Under the pieces are notes generated by a model. It saw only the letters and a list, made by a program, of their open reading frames with translations, made no database searches and was not told the origin of the DNA. From NCBI RefSeq assembly GCF_036711975.1, contig NC_091976.1, positions 19,902,001-19,966,000 on the forward strand: a stretch of DNA of 64,000 nucleotides, in the 5' to 3' direction. Positions 1-12,002 of the stretch are shown in pieces (the first letter of the stretch is position 1; the number at the start of each line of letters is the position of its first letter). The position numbers and the translations under genes are program-made. The DNA comes from Onthophagus taurus. Its lineage: Eukaryota; Arthropoda; Insecta; Coleoptera; Scarabaeidae.

Positions 1-235
1 GCAGGATGGACTGAAGTTGTTTGACGATGGTATTTGTTCTGATATTCGATGTCAATTTTACAGCCTCGATAGCTTATTGGATGATCTTGACCACAATTGG
101 CACACTTTGGTGGATTAGCTTGAAGTTTTTTGCAATTAGTGTGGTTGTGATTTTCACCGCATTTGACGCACCTAGGGCTCATTGAGCAGTAATTTTTCGT
201 ATGCCCATATCGTTGGCAGTTATGGCATTGGGGAA
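1..235 (-). mobile_element. non-LTR retrotransposon ORF1 (gag-like) zinc-knuckle fragment
   Basis: Read on the minus strand this stretch encodes a run of cysteine-histidine knuckles: a CHNCQRYGHTKNYC motif, then CVKCGENHNHTNC, then CANCGQDHPISYRGC. This spacing (CX2CX4HX4C type) is typical of the nucleic-acid-binding gag-like ORF1 protein of Jockey-type non-LTR retrotransposons. The frame is open to the left edge, so the element is cut by the window. No reverse transcriptase follows inside the window. It lies downstream of the last visible TTC17-like exon, probably inside that gene's intron. Confidence 0.8.
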
Positions 236-394
236 TCTTTTGGGAATTCCTCCTGGCTTCGACTGTGATGATTGCGAGAATAACGAAGCCATTAAGGGGC
301 TTAAAAATGTTTATAACTGCAATAAGTTTGCACTTGTTTATCGAAAACCACTTGTTGAAAAATTCCAATGGGACTATAAAAACCGGTGCACAAA

Positions 395-1140
395 CACGTC
401 GCGCTAAACCTGTTCGGAAACGCGTCCGACCGTGATAAATGCCCGATCGAGACTCAAGAATGTCTAGAAAGACGTCTAAAGTGAAGTATAGAATGGATAC
501 ATATTCAGCCATTGCAAGACGCCCAAATCAATTTTGAGCGACTTGACAGAATCATAAACAAAGATGCCACCTCTACGCTATTTCTCGATTCTACTACCTG
601 TCCAATCTGCCTTTTAGATTTCCTATATGCGACTTATATATGATTAAGTTGAATTGGCCATGTGGCCAGAATGAAGATAAAAAGTACCATAAGAATCAGC
701 AAGGTGAACGAGAATAAAGCGAAGTACATGATTAAAAAAGCAGAAGCGCAGCAACACGACATACTTATCATCAACTTGGGACACTATTCACCGATAGAGG
801 CCAAATGGCAGAAGAAGTAGCGGTCTCCTATGCTTAAAAATTCTCAACAGAATCTCCATTCAGCGGTAGACACTCCATAAGATTTTCGGCCCAACCTAAG
901 AGGAAGACGGTAGCTCAGGAAGAATCACAAACTAGCTAGCATGATGGGGGCGAGAATTTAAAGCATCTAAACAGGATCCAGAATGGTAGACTCACCAGAA
1001 TGTTGATTGAATGGAAACCGTCAGAGAAAAGAAGGCGAGAGAGACCACGGAGGACATGAAAGATGACAGCAGAAGAGAATTTACGGACTATGCGTGTTGA
1101 ACGATGGAGAGAGGTTTTCAAAGACAAAGGAAGAAGAAAA
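395..1140 (+). mobile_element. decayed non-LTR retrotransposon 3' end (reverse transcriptase tail)
   Basis: Around 645-690 the plus strand recalls the common 'LxWxGHVARMED' block found after the reverse transcriptase of insect non-LTR elements, but it needs one frameshift (HVARMK in the shifted frame). Around 990-1140 there is an Arg/Pro-rich tail with 'RRRERPRRT' then 'WREVFKD', again typical of the element's end. Frames are broken by stops and shifts, so it is a fossil. Exact borders are uncertain. Confidence 0.5.
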
Positions 1141-1254
1141 AAGATATGTGACGTATATATATATGGTTGTGATGCGTTGTAGCTAGAATAGACATAAAAA
1201 GTACTACCAGAATTATCTATAATCGCCGCTACCTGTGGGTAGAAGATAGGTTGG

Positions 1255-1420
1255 GAGTTAAAAAAGTGATCCATTTTGTGGACGATGTGGAAAAGAACCT
1301 AAGAAAGCTAAAGGTCAGAGGTTGGGGACGACAGGGACGTGTTCATGAGACAAGTTTGGAAGGAATTATTAAGACAGGCCAAGATTCACAACACGCTGTA
1401 GACCCAGGCTTGATGATGAT
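1255..1420 (+). mobile_element. second retrotransposon tail fragment
   Basis: The plus strand reads 'VEKNLRKLKVRGWGRQ', which resembles the DVExDLRxLxVRNWR motif near the carboxy end of insect endonuclease/reverse-transcriptase polyproteins. The frame shifts soon after. It is a different fragment from the neighbouring one at 395-1140. The interval from about 1440 to 2110 is AT-rich and I see no gene in it. Confidence 0.4.
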
Positions 1421-2115
1421 ATATGTCGCAAACATTTAATAGACAACCTTGTACCACTGAATTGATCGTCCAAATCCTTGGCTCATTTCTCCTTATCTAT
1501 AAATCTTTTCCCTTTACAAATCCAGTTTAAAATCACTAAGAACTTTTTTCTAAGCATCTCCGTAACCCCACCCGCTTTTCCGCTCCTCAATGAAATTAAC
1601 ATTCGATTAAATGTTAATTACAATATTTCATGTAAGTTATCTCCCCTGGTTCTTCCTCGATTTGTTAATTTATTTCTAGCTTTTCCCTGTATCAGGTCTC
1701 TGCCGCCATATTATTTCACAACCACTTTACCCGCCTTCTATGTCTAATGTAAGACGCGAACATATTAAATGGACAATAATATATCCAGATTTAACACCTA
1801 TTTAGATTATTTTCTTTGGAACTATTTACAATCCAAAATTTGTTTTGATATGCAAAAAACCTAATAGACGAAATCATTTTAATTATTACGTTGAAACTAT
1901 TAAGAATGATGACTACCAGTGACAACTTGTTAACAATTTAATTTTGTAATTATCTCGTTTGTTTATAGTAGGATAAGCCTGAAAGTGGCAAAAATAAATT
2001 GATACAATGTTTTTGACAAAAGACAACAATTATAATACAATCTGATACAATGTATTGAGTTGGTTAAAATGGTTACAAAAGCTCAGATAAATAAGGTTTA
2101 ATTTTTTGTACTTAC

Positions 2116-5100
2116 CATAAAAGTCACCTAAAGTATTAACACTCGCAGCTTCATCACCCAAGGTAATTCTCATATGAAAAGCTTGTTGGGGTTGACTCAT
2201 AATATTCTCTAAATGAGTCATTTCCGGTTCATCCGGTCGTAAACTAGCGCCCGAACCTTCACTAGCTAACAAAGAAATTAATGATTGCCCAACGGGAACT
2301 TTGTGTTTTGTACAATGAGCCTCAACATCATTCAAACTCGACGTTCTAACGCATTGAATCGACGCTGTTTTACATTGATCCCCATTTGGACTACAAATAA
2401 CTCCTTCGCCGCTTATTGTATCAGCTTTCTTACACATTTCCTCTTGCGGTTTTTCAACTGGGTGTTTCAAATCTTCATAAGCACCTAACTTCACTCTACA
2501 CGCCCAAGTTTTCAGTAAAACTTCGGCTTTTCCTTCGTAATAGTTAGGATCGACTCTCAATACATTTTTCATGTAATACATTGCAAGAATTGGGTTATTA
2601 TTTGTGTAGTGTAATAAGGCCAACAAAAAATTTGTGCTTGGTTCGACGTAATTCACTTTAAAGGCTAAACTGGCAAATTTTATTGCGTCTTCAATTAAAC
2701 CAAGTTGATGGAATATCGAACCCATTGAGACTAAAATGACGTCCGTGTGTTCTTTGGGGACTGTATCAAACGGTAGATCTAAACAACTTAATGCATTCTT
2801 TGTATTTGAACGTATTCGCCAGTATAAACTTGCTAAAGTTGCTAATACCCATGGTGGACCAGATTTCTATTTACAAAAAGAATGAATTATAGTAAAATCT
2901 CGAAAAGTATGTTATATGAAAAATTACTAATTTGTACCTTAAATTTAAGTTTAATGATTTATGCTAGTGATGGAACGGATAGTGATTTTGCGAAAAGCCG
3001 GATACCGGATATTCGGCCGGATATCCGGTTAACCGGCGATTATGGTTATAATTTCTGGTACAAAATGAATTTTTTTGATGCTAATTTAACTAACGAAGCA
3101 ACTCTGAAAAGAGGATACTTTAATTAATTGGTGATATTTCCACAAGGATCCTTCAAGAAATTAATTTTATAGCGAATTTTGAAACTTATCGATGAAAATT
3201 GCAACATCGAAAATTTTATCAAAACTTCAAACATTGTTTTCTCAAAAACTAAAAATTGTTTTTCAAAACGTGTTGGTTTATTGGAAAGAGGACACTCTTG
3301 TTAACACTTTGGGAAATTTTCATACTCATCTTCCAAGAACTGGATTTTATACGAATATTTACAACTTAATTGGCGAAAATTGCAAAATTCAAAAAAATGG
3401 TCGATCATTTCAAAAATTTATTTCTCAAGAACTGAAAGTGATTTTTCAAAACGGCTTGTTGCATTAAAAAGAGGATACTGTAATTAATAATGGATGATAT
3501 TTTCACAAGGATCCTTCAAGAAATTAATTTTATAGCGAGTTTTGTAAGTTATCGATGAAAACTGCAACATCGAAAATTTTATCAAAACTTCAAATATTGT
3601 TTTCTCAAAAACTAAAAACTATTTTTCAAAACGGGTTGGTTCATTGGAAAGAGGACACTTTTATTAACACTTTGGGAAATTTTCATACTCATATTCCAAG
3701 AAATAGATTTCATACAAATTTTTAAAACTTAATCGGCGAAAATAGCATAATTTGAAAAAATTGTCGATCATTTCAAAAATTTATTTCTCAAGAACTGAAA
3801 GTGATTTTTCAAAACGGCTTGTTGCATTAAAAAGAGGATACTTTAATTAATAATTGGTGATATTTCCACAAGGATCCTTCAAGAAATGAATTTTATAGCG
3901 AATTTTGCAAATTATTGATGAAAATTGCAACATCAACAATTTTTTTATCAAAACTTCAAATATTGTTTTCTCAAAAACTAAAAGTTATTTTTCAAAACGG
4001 GTTAATTCATTGGAAAGAAGACACTTTTATTAACACTTTGGGAAATTTTTCGTACTCATATTCCAAGAACTGGATTTTATACGAATTTTTAAAACTTAAT
4101 CAGCAAAAATTATAAATTCGAAAAAATTGTTGATCATTTCAAAAATTTATTTCTCAAAAACTAAAAGCGATTTTTCAAAACGGCATGTTGCATTAAAAAG
4201 AGGATACTTTAATTAATAATCGAAAGTGATAACAGCGACAGTTCTGAAAACTAGACGAAACTGCAACAAGAAATTTTATATATGGTATTGGGATTGTTAC
4301 AATGAGGTTGCTAATGACAAACATGATATAAATAAAGTTGTATTGAATGAAAAATGTCCTATAGGGGTTGAACTTGATTATTATCTGCCTGATTATAATA
4401 CTTCCGCATTTTAAAAATAAGCTGGATTGGCCGAATATCCGTTCCACCACTAATTTATACATAGTATAGACAACTTGGGGAATACCCCGAGTTTATCTAT
4501 GAACATGGAATAGAACATTAAATTAAATGGGGTCGTTATTGTGAGGTTATACTGTACATATTATAAAACTGATTAGTATATAGAGTAATATAGATTTACT
4601 TTATTCATAGCAGAAACAATTCTTTGCCCAATTTCAGCTTCTTCACCATTTCCTTGGTTAATATAACCTAAAAGTTGTTGTTGAAGAATTGGATGGGATT
4701 TTAAAGGTTTATCAATAACTCTTCTTATTGAAGAAGGTAAATAAGACTCGTCTTCCTCCATATCTGGGTGTTTACAAATTGGTGGATACCATGGTAGATC
4801 ATGGTCCTTTTCTTCTGGAATGTCTATGTATTCTGATAAAATTTTATTAACCCTAAAATCATCATTAACCCAACAAAAAAAACTTCATTTCTAGGTTTAT
4901 TTTCTTACTGATATCCTTTATTTTCTGGCGGTAAAAATACTGGGAGGTTTAAATTATCTTCTTGATCAATATCCAAGTCCCAATTAAGACACTCATCTTT
5001 TCCAGGCCATCCGGTAACATCAAAGTATAAATTATTTAAAGTAGATGTTGAAGTTGGAAAAACAGGATTTCCTAAAGGGGGCATTGAAGATCGTTTTTCT

Positions 5101-6702
5101 TTCTTACTTTTTACTTTACCCAAATGTTTCACTGCTTCCTTTTTACTTTGTATCTTATCTTTTTCTTTTCTCGACGCCCCGCGCGGGTAATTGGCTTTGT
5201 TCTTTGCCATTTGATCATTAATTTTTTTCGCTTCATTCTCTACGTTTCTTAGAAGTCTTCTAAAATTCATGATATCAAATTGCATACTTGTAGCAACATG
5301 GTTGTCCATAAAATCACAACTTATTGTGGATTTTTGATCTTCCGACGTGCGATAAATACATCTTTGACCTTTCTTTATAAACATATCATGAATTTTATCC
5401 ATACTATAACCAACTAATTGCATTTCAATGGGGGCTTGTTCCCAAATTAAACGTTCTTGTAACCTTAACCATTGTTGTTGTTGACTGTGATAATCGTGGA
5501 GTTCCATTAAAATATCTTGTAATGATCTACAAAAAAAAGAAGTTTTTTTTGTTTATTTGATTTAAAGCGAAAATATCTTACTCATGTAAGCTCATTAAGC
5601 CATTTTCTAATTTTTGTCGACATAAAGTAGCATGTCTTACTGTTATAACATCCTGATAATCTGGTTTTAATTTTAAAACGTTATCATAACACAAAACTGA
5701 TCTGTTATAATCAGCTAACATTGTATAAACATGACCCAAAGCTAAATAATTCATTGGTTCATAAGGAGCGTGATCAATTGCAGCATGTAATATTAAAGCT
5801 GCTTCTTTGGAATGTTTTGTAATATGGAAAATTCCAGCTAATGTTAATAATGGTATATCTCTATATTGACTAAAAATTATTAATTTAAATCATTGCTTTG
5901 TAACACAACCAATAACTTACTAAGGAACATAAAATAAAGCTCTTCGAATACATTCAATAGCTTGAAAAGCTTCCCCTTCCATTCTCCAATACATAGCAGC
6001 TAAATTATAATGAATCCAAGATGTTGAGTTTTTTCTTAAAGCTAAAGCAATTTGTTCTGCGAATTGTACAGAAACTTCAGCATCAGCTTCAGCAACAGGT
6101 ATAGCAGGAATACTCAAATTTTTTCTATCAATCATAGGTTGTAAATGCTCATATGTAAACATGCTATATCCAACATCACTGTATTTCATACATTCAGGAA
6201 CAGCATCAATAATTTCATCTTCTGAATCATTATCAAGTTCAATGCTAAATCCCCTATGACTCCCATTGGTGAAAATGGTTGTGTATAAATTAATTTCACT
6301 TAATAAAGTTCCCGCTTTTAAACAATCAGGATCTTGTGTGTAAACTCTTGTTTCAACATCTGAGGCTCCTTCTAATCCAGTCCATTTCATGTCGATTACT
6401 GTTTTTCGATTAACTAAATCTTTGTATAAGACGTTTATATCATTTTTTCGGGTTTCTTGGTCTATTAGAGCGAATAAATCGTAAGGTCTTCTTAGATAAA
6501 ACGGGGATTCAACCTGGTTTTTTGAAAAGAATAAGGGTACATAACCTATAAGTTCATTCCAATTTTTTTTGGAGGTATTAATGGAACTTACCTTGGCTTG
6601 AATTCGACCATTTTCGGTGACGATCCAATGGCTAAACGAACGACAACTATGAAAGAATTGGAAAGCGAATAAGATAAATTTCCACAGTTTAATTTTCACC
6701 AT
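2116..6702 (-). CDS. TTC17: TTC17-like tetratricopeptide repeat protein (3' part off window)
   Basis: Five coding exons keep frame with GT-AG borders: 6702-5921, 5869-5582, 5526-4909, 4852-4600 and 2866-2116, giving about 897 codons; the last donor at 2115 splices to exons left of the window, so the C terminus is missing (the human family member is about 1,140 aa). An in-frame stop lies two codons before the ATG. The first 22 or so residues look like a signal peptide, followed by a family-typical 'HWIVTENGRIQ' start. Exons 2 and 5 carry helix pairs of TPR type (for example 'MNYLALGHVYTML' and 'LLALLHYTNN'). Exon 3 has a Lys-rich linker and a WPxxxEC-like block ('GWPGKDECLNWDLD'). In vertebrates TTC17 works with CATIP in actin polymerisation and ciliogenesis; the same role here is inferred from homology. 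Intron 4 contains a hAT element. Confidence 0.88.
2965..4452 (+). mobile_element. non-autonomous hAT element, copy 1, with 8-bp target duplication
   Basis: The element begins TAGTGATGGAACGGATA and ends TATCCGTTCCACCACTA, near-perfect inverted repeats. It is flanked by ATTTATGC (2957-2964) and ATTTATAC (4453-4460), an 8-bp target duplication with one mismatch, the hallmark of hAT transposons. It sits in an intron of the TTC17-like gene. Inside are three tandem 361-365 bp units and, near the right end, a degraded coding stretch with '[10 protein letters not shown]' that matches a better-preserved hAT carboxy-terminal dimerisation remnant in copy 3 (14707-16166). No complete transposase is present. 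Confidence 0.88.
3104..4191. repeat. three tandem ~363-bp units inside hAT element
   Basis: Units start at about 3104, 3466 and 3827, each with the marker AAAAGAGGATACT followed by TTAATTAAT and an AT-rich body containing CCACAAGGATCCTTCAAG or a close variant. They are diverged by a few per cent from one another. The inverted copy of the element at 14707-16166 carries about two such units and the copy at 10307 has lost them, so unit number varies between copies. Confidence 0.85.
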
Positions 6703-7239
6703 ATTTCATGTTTTAGTCTCACGCATGTCAACAGAAAGTCTCTCACTAAACTCTCGCATGTGACAGAAGCGTTTCTCCTTCCTACTCTTAACCGATAGGG
6801 GATGTTAAAGAGATAAAAATCTACAGGTTGTTGAGACTTTTAATATTCTATGACACGATTTATACAACGCCAACAGGAAATTCATATCTGTTTCTTTTAT
6901 TGTGGTTATCGTTTTTGGTTGCTTATGTGTCAAAACTTTATCATTTTGCTGAGTATACAACATTTTATCTTTTTAAACATAAATTAATCCAAAATAAATG
7001 TGTGTTTAAAGAAATTTATCAGGATTATCCAGGAATCAGTAATGGTTATGATAATTTCAATCAAATTGTAAAAAAAAAGGATTTTTTTAATTATATTTAA
7101 TGTATTTGTATAGGCAACCAATTATACGTGTCGTTTCTTTCAAACCTCAGAATTCAGGATAACAACCTTAAGATAACAGGGCTGTTTTACAAATTCAAGC
7201 TACAACCCAAATACGTTTAAGATATGGGTCTTCAAATTT
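6703..7239. other. 5' flank of TTC17-like gene; no gene seen
   Basis: This is the upstream side of the TTC17-like start codon. It has a mixed-composition stretch with repeated CTCTCAC/CTCGCATG words at about 6725-6780, plausibly 5' UTR and promoter. A 90-codon plus-strand open frame at 6828-7100 is AT-driven and matches nothing I know. I see no TATA box that I would defend. Confidence 0.4.
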
Positions 7240-8570
7240 TCCAATAAGTTTAGGTTCCAAAAATTTAGGACAAATCCTTAATGGGCCTTAGTATTGCTCC
7301 AAGGTTTTCTTCCTTTATGTCAGTAAGTGTCAGGTGAACCTTTCAAAAAATTAGAAATTAGAATTTAAAAGTCTCTGACTCGTCGAAGTTTGATCCTCAG
7401 CTTGTCCAATGTTGAAGAGGTATGTTGATTTTATGGCCGGTTAGGAAACCTAACAGTGACCTTAGGTCCCCTTTGCTGACTTGGTTTTCTTTTGCGACAG
7501 AATTTTTATACTTTTCGCCTGTCTGTGTCCTAGAAGTTCTTTCCAACGCAAGTACGCTGTTTTAAGTGGCTTTTTTGTAGTCCATATCCAAGTTAGGGGT
7601 CCAATAAAGGGCGTCCTTGCTGCCTCCTTGGCCAGCTTGTTCGCCTTTTATTGACCTCAATTGTAAGGAGCGGCTATTAATTCGACGTGTGGGTGTCCAA
7701 TGCGTATGCGACAAATTGGAATTTGTCATGCAAATATGGATTTTGACCAAAATAACTAAAAGTAAAAGAAATTTTAATTATTAATCTTTACTTTAATTAT
7801 CAATACTGTCAAAACAAATTGCAAAATAAAACAATAAAATAAAACATACCAAACAAAATAGAACAGAATCTATTAGTAATTGCACCCAGTGTAATTGGTC
7901 ACATAAAATTACTAAAAAAGGGTTATAAATCTCATCGTTGCAAACTTCTTTCGATCAACGAATCTTCTGAAGTCCACCCTTGGAACTCCAAATCATGAAC
8001 GGCTCACTCTACTTCTGGATCTTGGAGTTCCTCCCATCACTGGAACTCTTCAAATAACTGTTATTGCGCCAGCTCAGAACTGACTAGCCTTTGAACTCTA
8101 TCTCAAACTGGACTGACTCAAAAAAAAATCGTTTCCATTGGCCAAACAACGCGGACTCCCGAAAACTTTCCGCACTAAACTAAAGTAGGGGAGAAATCAT
8201 ACAGGAAACCTTTTCCAACATAATAGAACAAAAAATTGAAAAACAAAGATAAAAATCAATCAATAAATTTTAACCGAACCCATGGTTCACTACACAATGC
8301 CTTTGTGACCTGGAATCCATCATAGAGTAACTTCATTGCTCCTGGCGAGTTTCTTCAGATTGTATGCTGACGAGGTTCTTTGCCTGAATTACCTTTAGAG
8401 CGGCCCGATTGTTCATAAAAATGTTTATCCCTTTTCTAGGTTCAAAACGGAACAAATTTATAGCAAGAATTTCAGCTTGAAAAATGTTTGTATCCAGGCT
8501 TAGGAACAACTTAATGCTATTTGTTCCCCTAATGCCGTTCAATCATCTTTTCTTCTACACATGACCTTAA
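7240..8570 (-). mobile_element. non-LTR retrotransposon RNase H-domain remnant, copy A, split by a solo LTR
   Basis: On the minus strand 8542-8333 reads 'GTNSIKLFLSLDTNIFQAE', matching the RNase H region (xGPNSRISxxLxxxATIFQAE) of Jockey/I-type elements. The 3' part (7240-7660) matches the same 3' region in the copy at 20095-20880, for example TTAGTATTGCTCCAAGG and TCCTTTATGTCAGTA. Stops and shifts show it is dead. A solo LTR (7662-8294) interrupts it exactly within the shared sequence. Confidence 0.72.
7662..8294 (+). mobile_element. solo LTR of a Gypsy-like retrotransposon
   Basis: The 633-bp insert starts TGTAAGG and ends CTACA (TG...CA) and is flanked on both sides by CAAT (7658-7661 and 8295-8298), a 4-bp target duplication as in Gypsy-type elements. 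Removing it plus one CAAT rejoins the interrupted non-LTR fragment, as shown by comparison with the uninterrupted copy near 20520-20560. It contains AATAAA-type words but no coding capacity. Strand is arbitrary. The superfamily assignment rests only on the duplication length and the ends. Confidence 0.72.
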
Positions 8571-9179
8571 ATTGAAAAATATTACTCGAGTAAGTACCAA
8601 GGACCACAACCGATTTTATTTTTCTGCCATTATCTATAATTTGGGTCATAGTTTGGAGACGGTCGAATCAATTCAAAACTAACTGCGATCCATTGATAGC
8701 CATCGAGCTATCAGCTACCTTATGGTCACCGACGGTATGCTTTACTGAAAACAACAATGCTTATGATTAAGATTGTGAGCTGGTGCGACTGGTTCAAGTG
8801 TTAATAGCATCTTGTCATTAGGTGGAAAGGTTTATACAATGGCTTGAAGTAGTGGGACGGATATCACTGGAGCTAGGACCTACATACCTCAGAGTCAATT
8901 CACAATTAACATATTTCGGATATCCCATCCATATTGAATAATGGTAAGATAACTTTTGGAAGGCTTTTTGATCGATCTAAAAATAATAGCCTAGAAGAGC
9001 AATAACCGATCATAAGTGGAATCAATGATATACATCGTAGTTTTTCGGAAAGCTATGAATTTGTTAACGTTTGTTTATCTATAAATTAATTAGTTTATAT
9101 ATGGGCTAAATTTATAATACTAAATATAACCTGTATTCTTTCCATTGTTTTTAAGTAATCCTTAAATATATCGTTCGTT
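8571..9179. other. no gene recognised
   Basis: Mixed AT-rich sequence between two retroelement remnants. Short coding-like stretches may belong to the same decayed elements, but I cannot assign them. No tandem or inverted repeat was noticed. Confidence 0.4.
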
Positions 9180-10295
9180 TGTTGATGAGGTAAGAGTTGC
9201 AACAAAATAATGGGCTCAGCATTAATCCGAACAAAGTAGAAATAGTCCCTTTCACGCGGAGAAGGAAGGTACAACTGAAAGCACCTTCCATTGAAGGCAA
9301 AGTTATTAATCTCCAAACAGAGGTTCAGTAAATTAAACTGGAATTCCCACATCGCCAAGGTGAGTATATCTGCAGGCTTGAACCGGGCATATGTGGCACT
9401 AATTAGACCTCAAGACAGAGCAGCAACAGTTGACACAAATCCTACGGCTAGTATGTCTTAATATAACGGGTGCAATGCGTTCTTGTCCGACGGTTGCTCT
9501 TGAAGCCCTTCATCAACACCACTTCATCTGTACATACAAAAGGAGGCAGCTTTATCACTGAAGACATGCTCTCGAAAACCTCAGGGACACATGACTAAAA
9601 CACTTGATTGAAATTAAAACGGATCATACATTGACAGAATATAATTTCGACCAGCCATATAAGGTCATGTTTAAAAGGAGGGATAATTGAACGAAGGGTG
9701 AGCCTCAACTGAAACGAGTAGCCTTTGCCTGGTACATCGATGCTTCAAAGATAGTTGGATCCGGATTAGGTATGGACAATAGTGGACCAAATAGCCGCAT
9801 TAAGTTACCTCTAAGCTCGTATACAACCATTTTTCAAGCTATAGTTCTTGCCATAAACTTCTGCACTATTTGGAACATTGAAAAAGGAGAAAAAAAGGCA
9901 TTGATAAACATTTTTACCAAAAACAATCTCACCAGGGACAATGAAGTTATTCTGTGGTGAGTTCCAGGTCACAAATATGCCACTTAAAAGAGGTAATTAA
10001 TAGATGCTGGAAAGAACTTCTAGGATACAGACAGCAAAGAGGACCTAAGGTCACTCTCAGGCTTCCAGACCGGCCATACGCCCGTAAAATACTATCTCTT
10101 CAACCTGGGACAAGCTGAGGATCAAACTTGTCGACTTTGCAACGAGTCAGAAATCGCTGAACATATTCTATGTGAATACGTCGCGAGAACTAAATTTTCG
10201 GAAAGATTCGCCTGACACCTACTGACATAAAGGAAGAAGACCTTGAAGCAATACTAAGGTTCATCAAAGACCTAGATTTACCCTAAACGTTTGGA
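9180..10295 (+). mobile_element. non-LTR retrotransposon RT/RNase H remnant, copy B
   Basis: Plus-strand pieces in shifting frames read 'GLSINPNKVEIVPFTRRRK' (the segment after the RT catalytic region), then 'SGPNSRIKLPL' and 'TIFQAIVLAIN' (RNase H), then a Cys-His tail ('CRLCNESEIAEHILCEY' around 10130-10180). The same family appears in reverse orientation at 7240-8570 and 20095-20880. Many stops and shifts. Its 3' end is abutted by the hAT derivative at 10307. Confidence 0.75.
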
Positions 10296-10306
10296 AGGCT
10301 TAAGTT

Positions 10307-10885
10307 TAGTGATGGACCGGATAGTGATTTTGCGAAAAGTCGGACACTGGATATTCGGCATCCCCTTCGGCCGGATATCCATTTCTGAAGTGATACCCTA
10401 CATTGTCACATTATTGCAATATTTGAATAAAAATGAAATTAATAAGAAAGCTGATAAGATATATCAACTTATTTGGATCCAAGATACAAAATGAACTTTT
10501 TTGATGCTGATTTAACTAACGAAGCAACTCTAAAAAGAGGATACTTTAATTAATAATCGAAAGTGATAACACCGACAGTTCTGAATAATAATGAATGTGA
10601 TGATGAGTTACAACCGAAGAGAAGAAAACTAGACGCAACTGCAACAAGAGATTTTATATATCGTATTGGAATTGTTACAATGAGGTTGCTAATGCCAAAC
10701 CTGATATAAATACAGTTGTATTCAATGAAAAAAGTCCTATTGGGGTTGAACTTGATTATTGTCTGCAGTGATCAACTCCTAAAAGAGATACTAATTCCTG
10801 TGAACGGTGGAGTACTAAGTAATAGATTTTTAATATCCGGTCAAAGCCGAATGGGCCGGATACCGGACAATAGACCTCATAAGTC
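10307..10885 (+). mobile_element. non-autonomous hAT element, copy 2, internally deleted
   Basis: It starts TAGTGATGGACCGGATAGTG, the same end as copy 1, and keeps the GAGGATACTTTAATTAATAA junction and the remnant with '[10 protein letters not shown]'. The repeated ~363-bp units are missing. The right end is degraded: GGGCCGGATACCGG is visible but the terminal TTCCACCACTA is not, so I cannot define its target duplication. Confidence 0.65.
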
Positions 10886-12002
10886 GCGGTGATGAGAGGT
10901 TCCACTCTCCTCAGTTCAGCAGCAATAATAATAATAAGGGTTGCAACAATAAAAGTTCCTTCTCCCTTATTGTTGTTAATCTTTGTTTATTGTCGTTATT
11001 ATGTTCACAATCTTAATTATCGTCTATAACGCATCGAGTTGATTTATTTAGTGTAATTCTAAAGTTTTCCATTTTATATTTAATTTGCTTGCTGTTGTTA
11101 TATGCTGTTTGTTATGATATTTAGTGTTTCTCACGTGTTTTTTGTATCATTTAATTTTTTTATTTTCGTTTGGCTCGCATCATTGAAACGTACTCTTTTG
11201 ACGTTTTTGATAATAGTTTCGCTGTATATCCAACTCCATTGAATTCTGTTGCAATATTTTGAATAACATTCAAGATTATATATTTATAATTTCTCCAAAT
11301 ACATGATGTTGTAGAAATATTTTCGCCATATTCTTGTTATATTAAAGAAAAATCTGAATTATACATCAGAATATCCGTACGCAACGATTATATTGTATTA
11401 TTCATTTGTTAAGTATGCAAATGAAACACCTTTCATTCCGGGTTTAACAAACATTTCTCTATGATTTTTAAGTAGCACGCATTTATTGTTACAGCTTCTT
11501 GTCAATTGAGTTACGTAAAAATGGTTAACCTCTACAACTGTAATCTTAACGGTATTTACACTAGTTCAACTTCCTTGTGAAATTTTATTTACTGATAACA
11601 CCAGCAGTTAATTATTAGAATTATAATAGAAAAAAATTGTGATATCGATAATTTATTTTATATTGCGTAAATCAAATTCGATTTTAATAAATTATTAATC
11701 TTATGACGAATAAGAGTAATTCGACATAAAGAAACTGGTATAATCACTTTTTTCTAATCTCGGCAATTTAATATCGGAATAATTATTTTCTAGCTTCAAA
11801 AGAGAGTCTGACAAAAACAAGCTATTACATGTTTTTGTGTACCTGTAATTATTAAACAAAGATAAATAGTTTTTTAAGAGTATTTGAACTTTGTCGATGA
11901 CAGTTAAAATAATTCCGAGCAACGTTTCAAGTGGTTTTCTGACCGCGTAGAAAAGACCACCAGAAGCCTCAACGGAGCGCAGTCTTTCATCAGATTCGCA
12001 CT
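10886..12002. other. upstream flank of ABCG gene; no gene seen
   Basis: Very AT-rich intergenic DNA. The final 70 bases (about 11930-12002) rise in GC and probably hold the 5' UTR and start site of the ABCG gene; a CATCAGATTCG word just before the ATG loosely resembles an insect initiator. No TATA box that I would defend. Confidence 0.35.

Noticed and set aside
201-407. 68-codon plus-strand open frame at the left end
   Set aside because: It overlaps the minus-strand gag-like zinc-knuckle frame, which has recognisable Cys-His motifs; this one has none.
1478-1747. 89-codon plus-strand frame as a possible gene or TTC17 exon
   Set aside because: AT-driven hydrophobic text with no family match, on the wrong strand for the TTC17-like gene.
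6828-7100. 90-codon plus-strand frame upstream of the TTC17-like gene
   Set aside because: Composition typical of AT-rich noise; no domain and no splice or promoter context.
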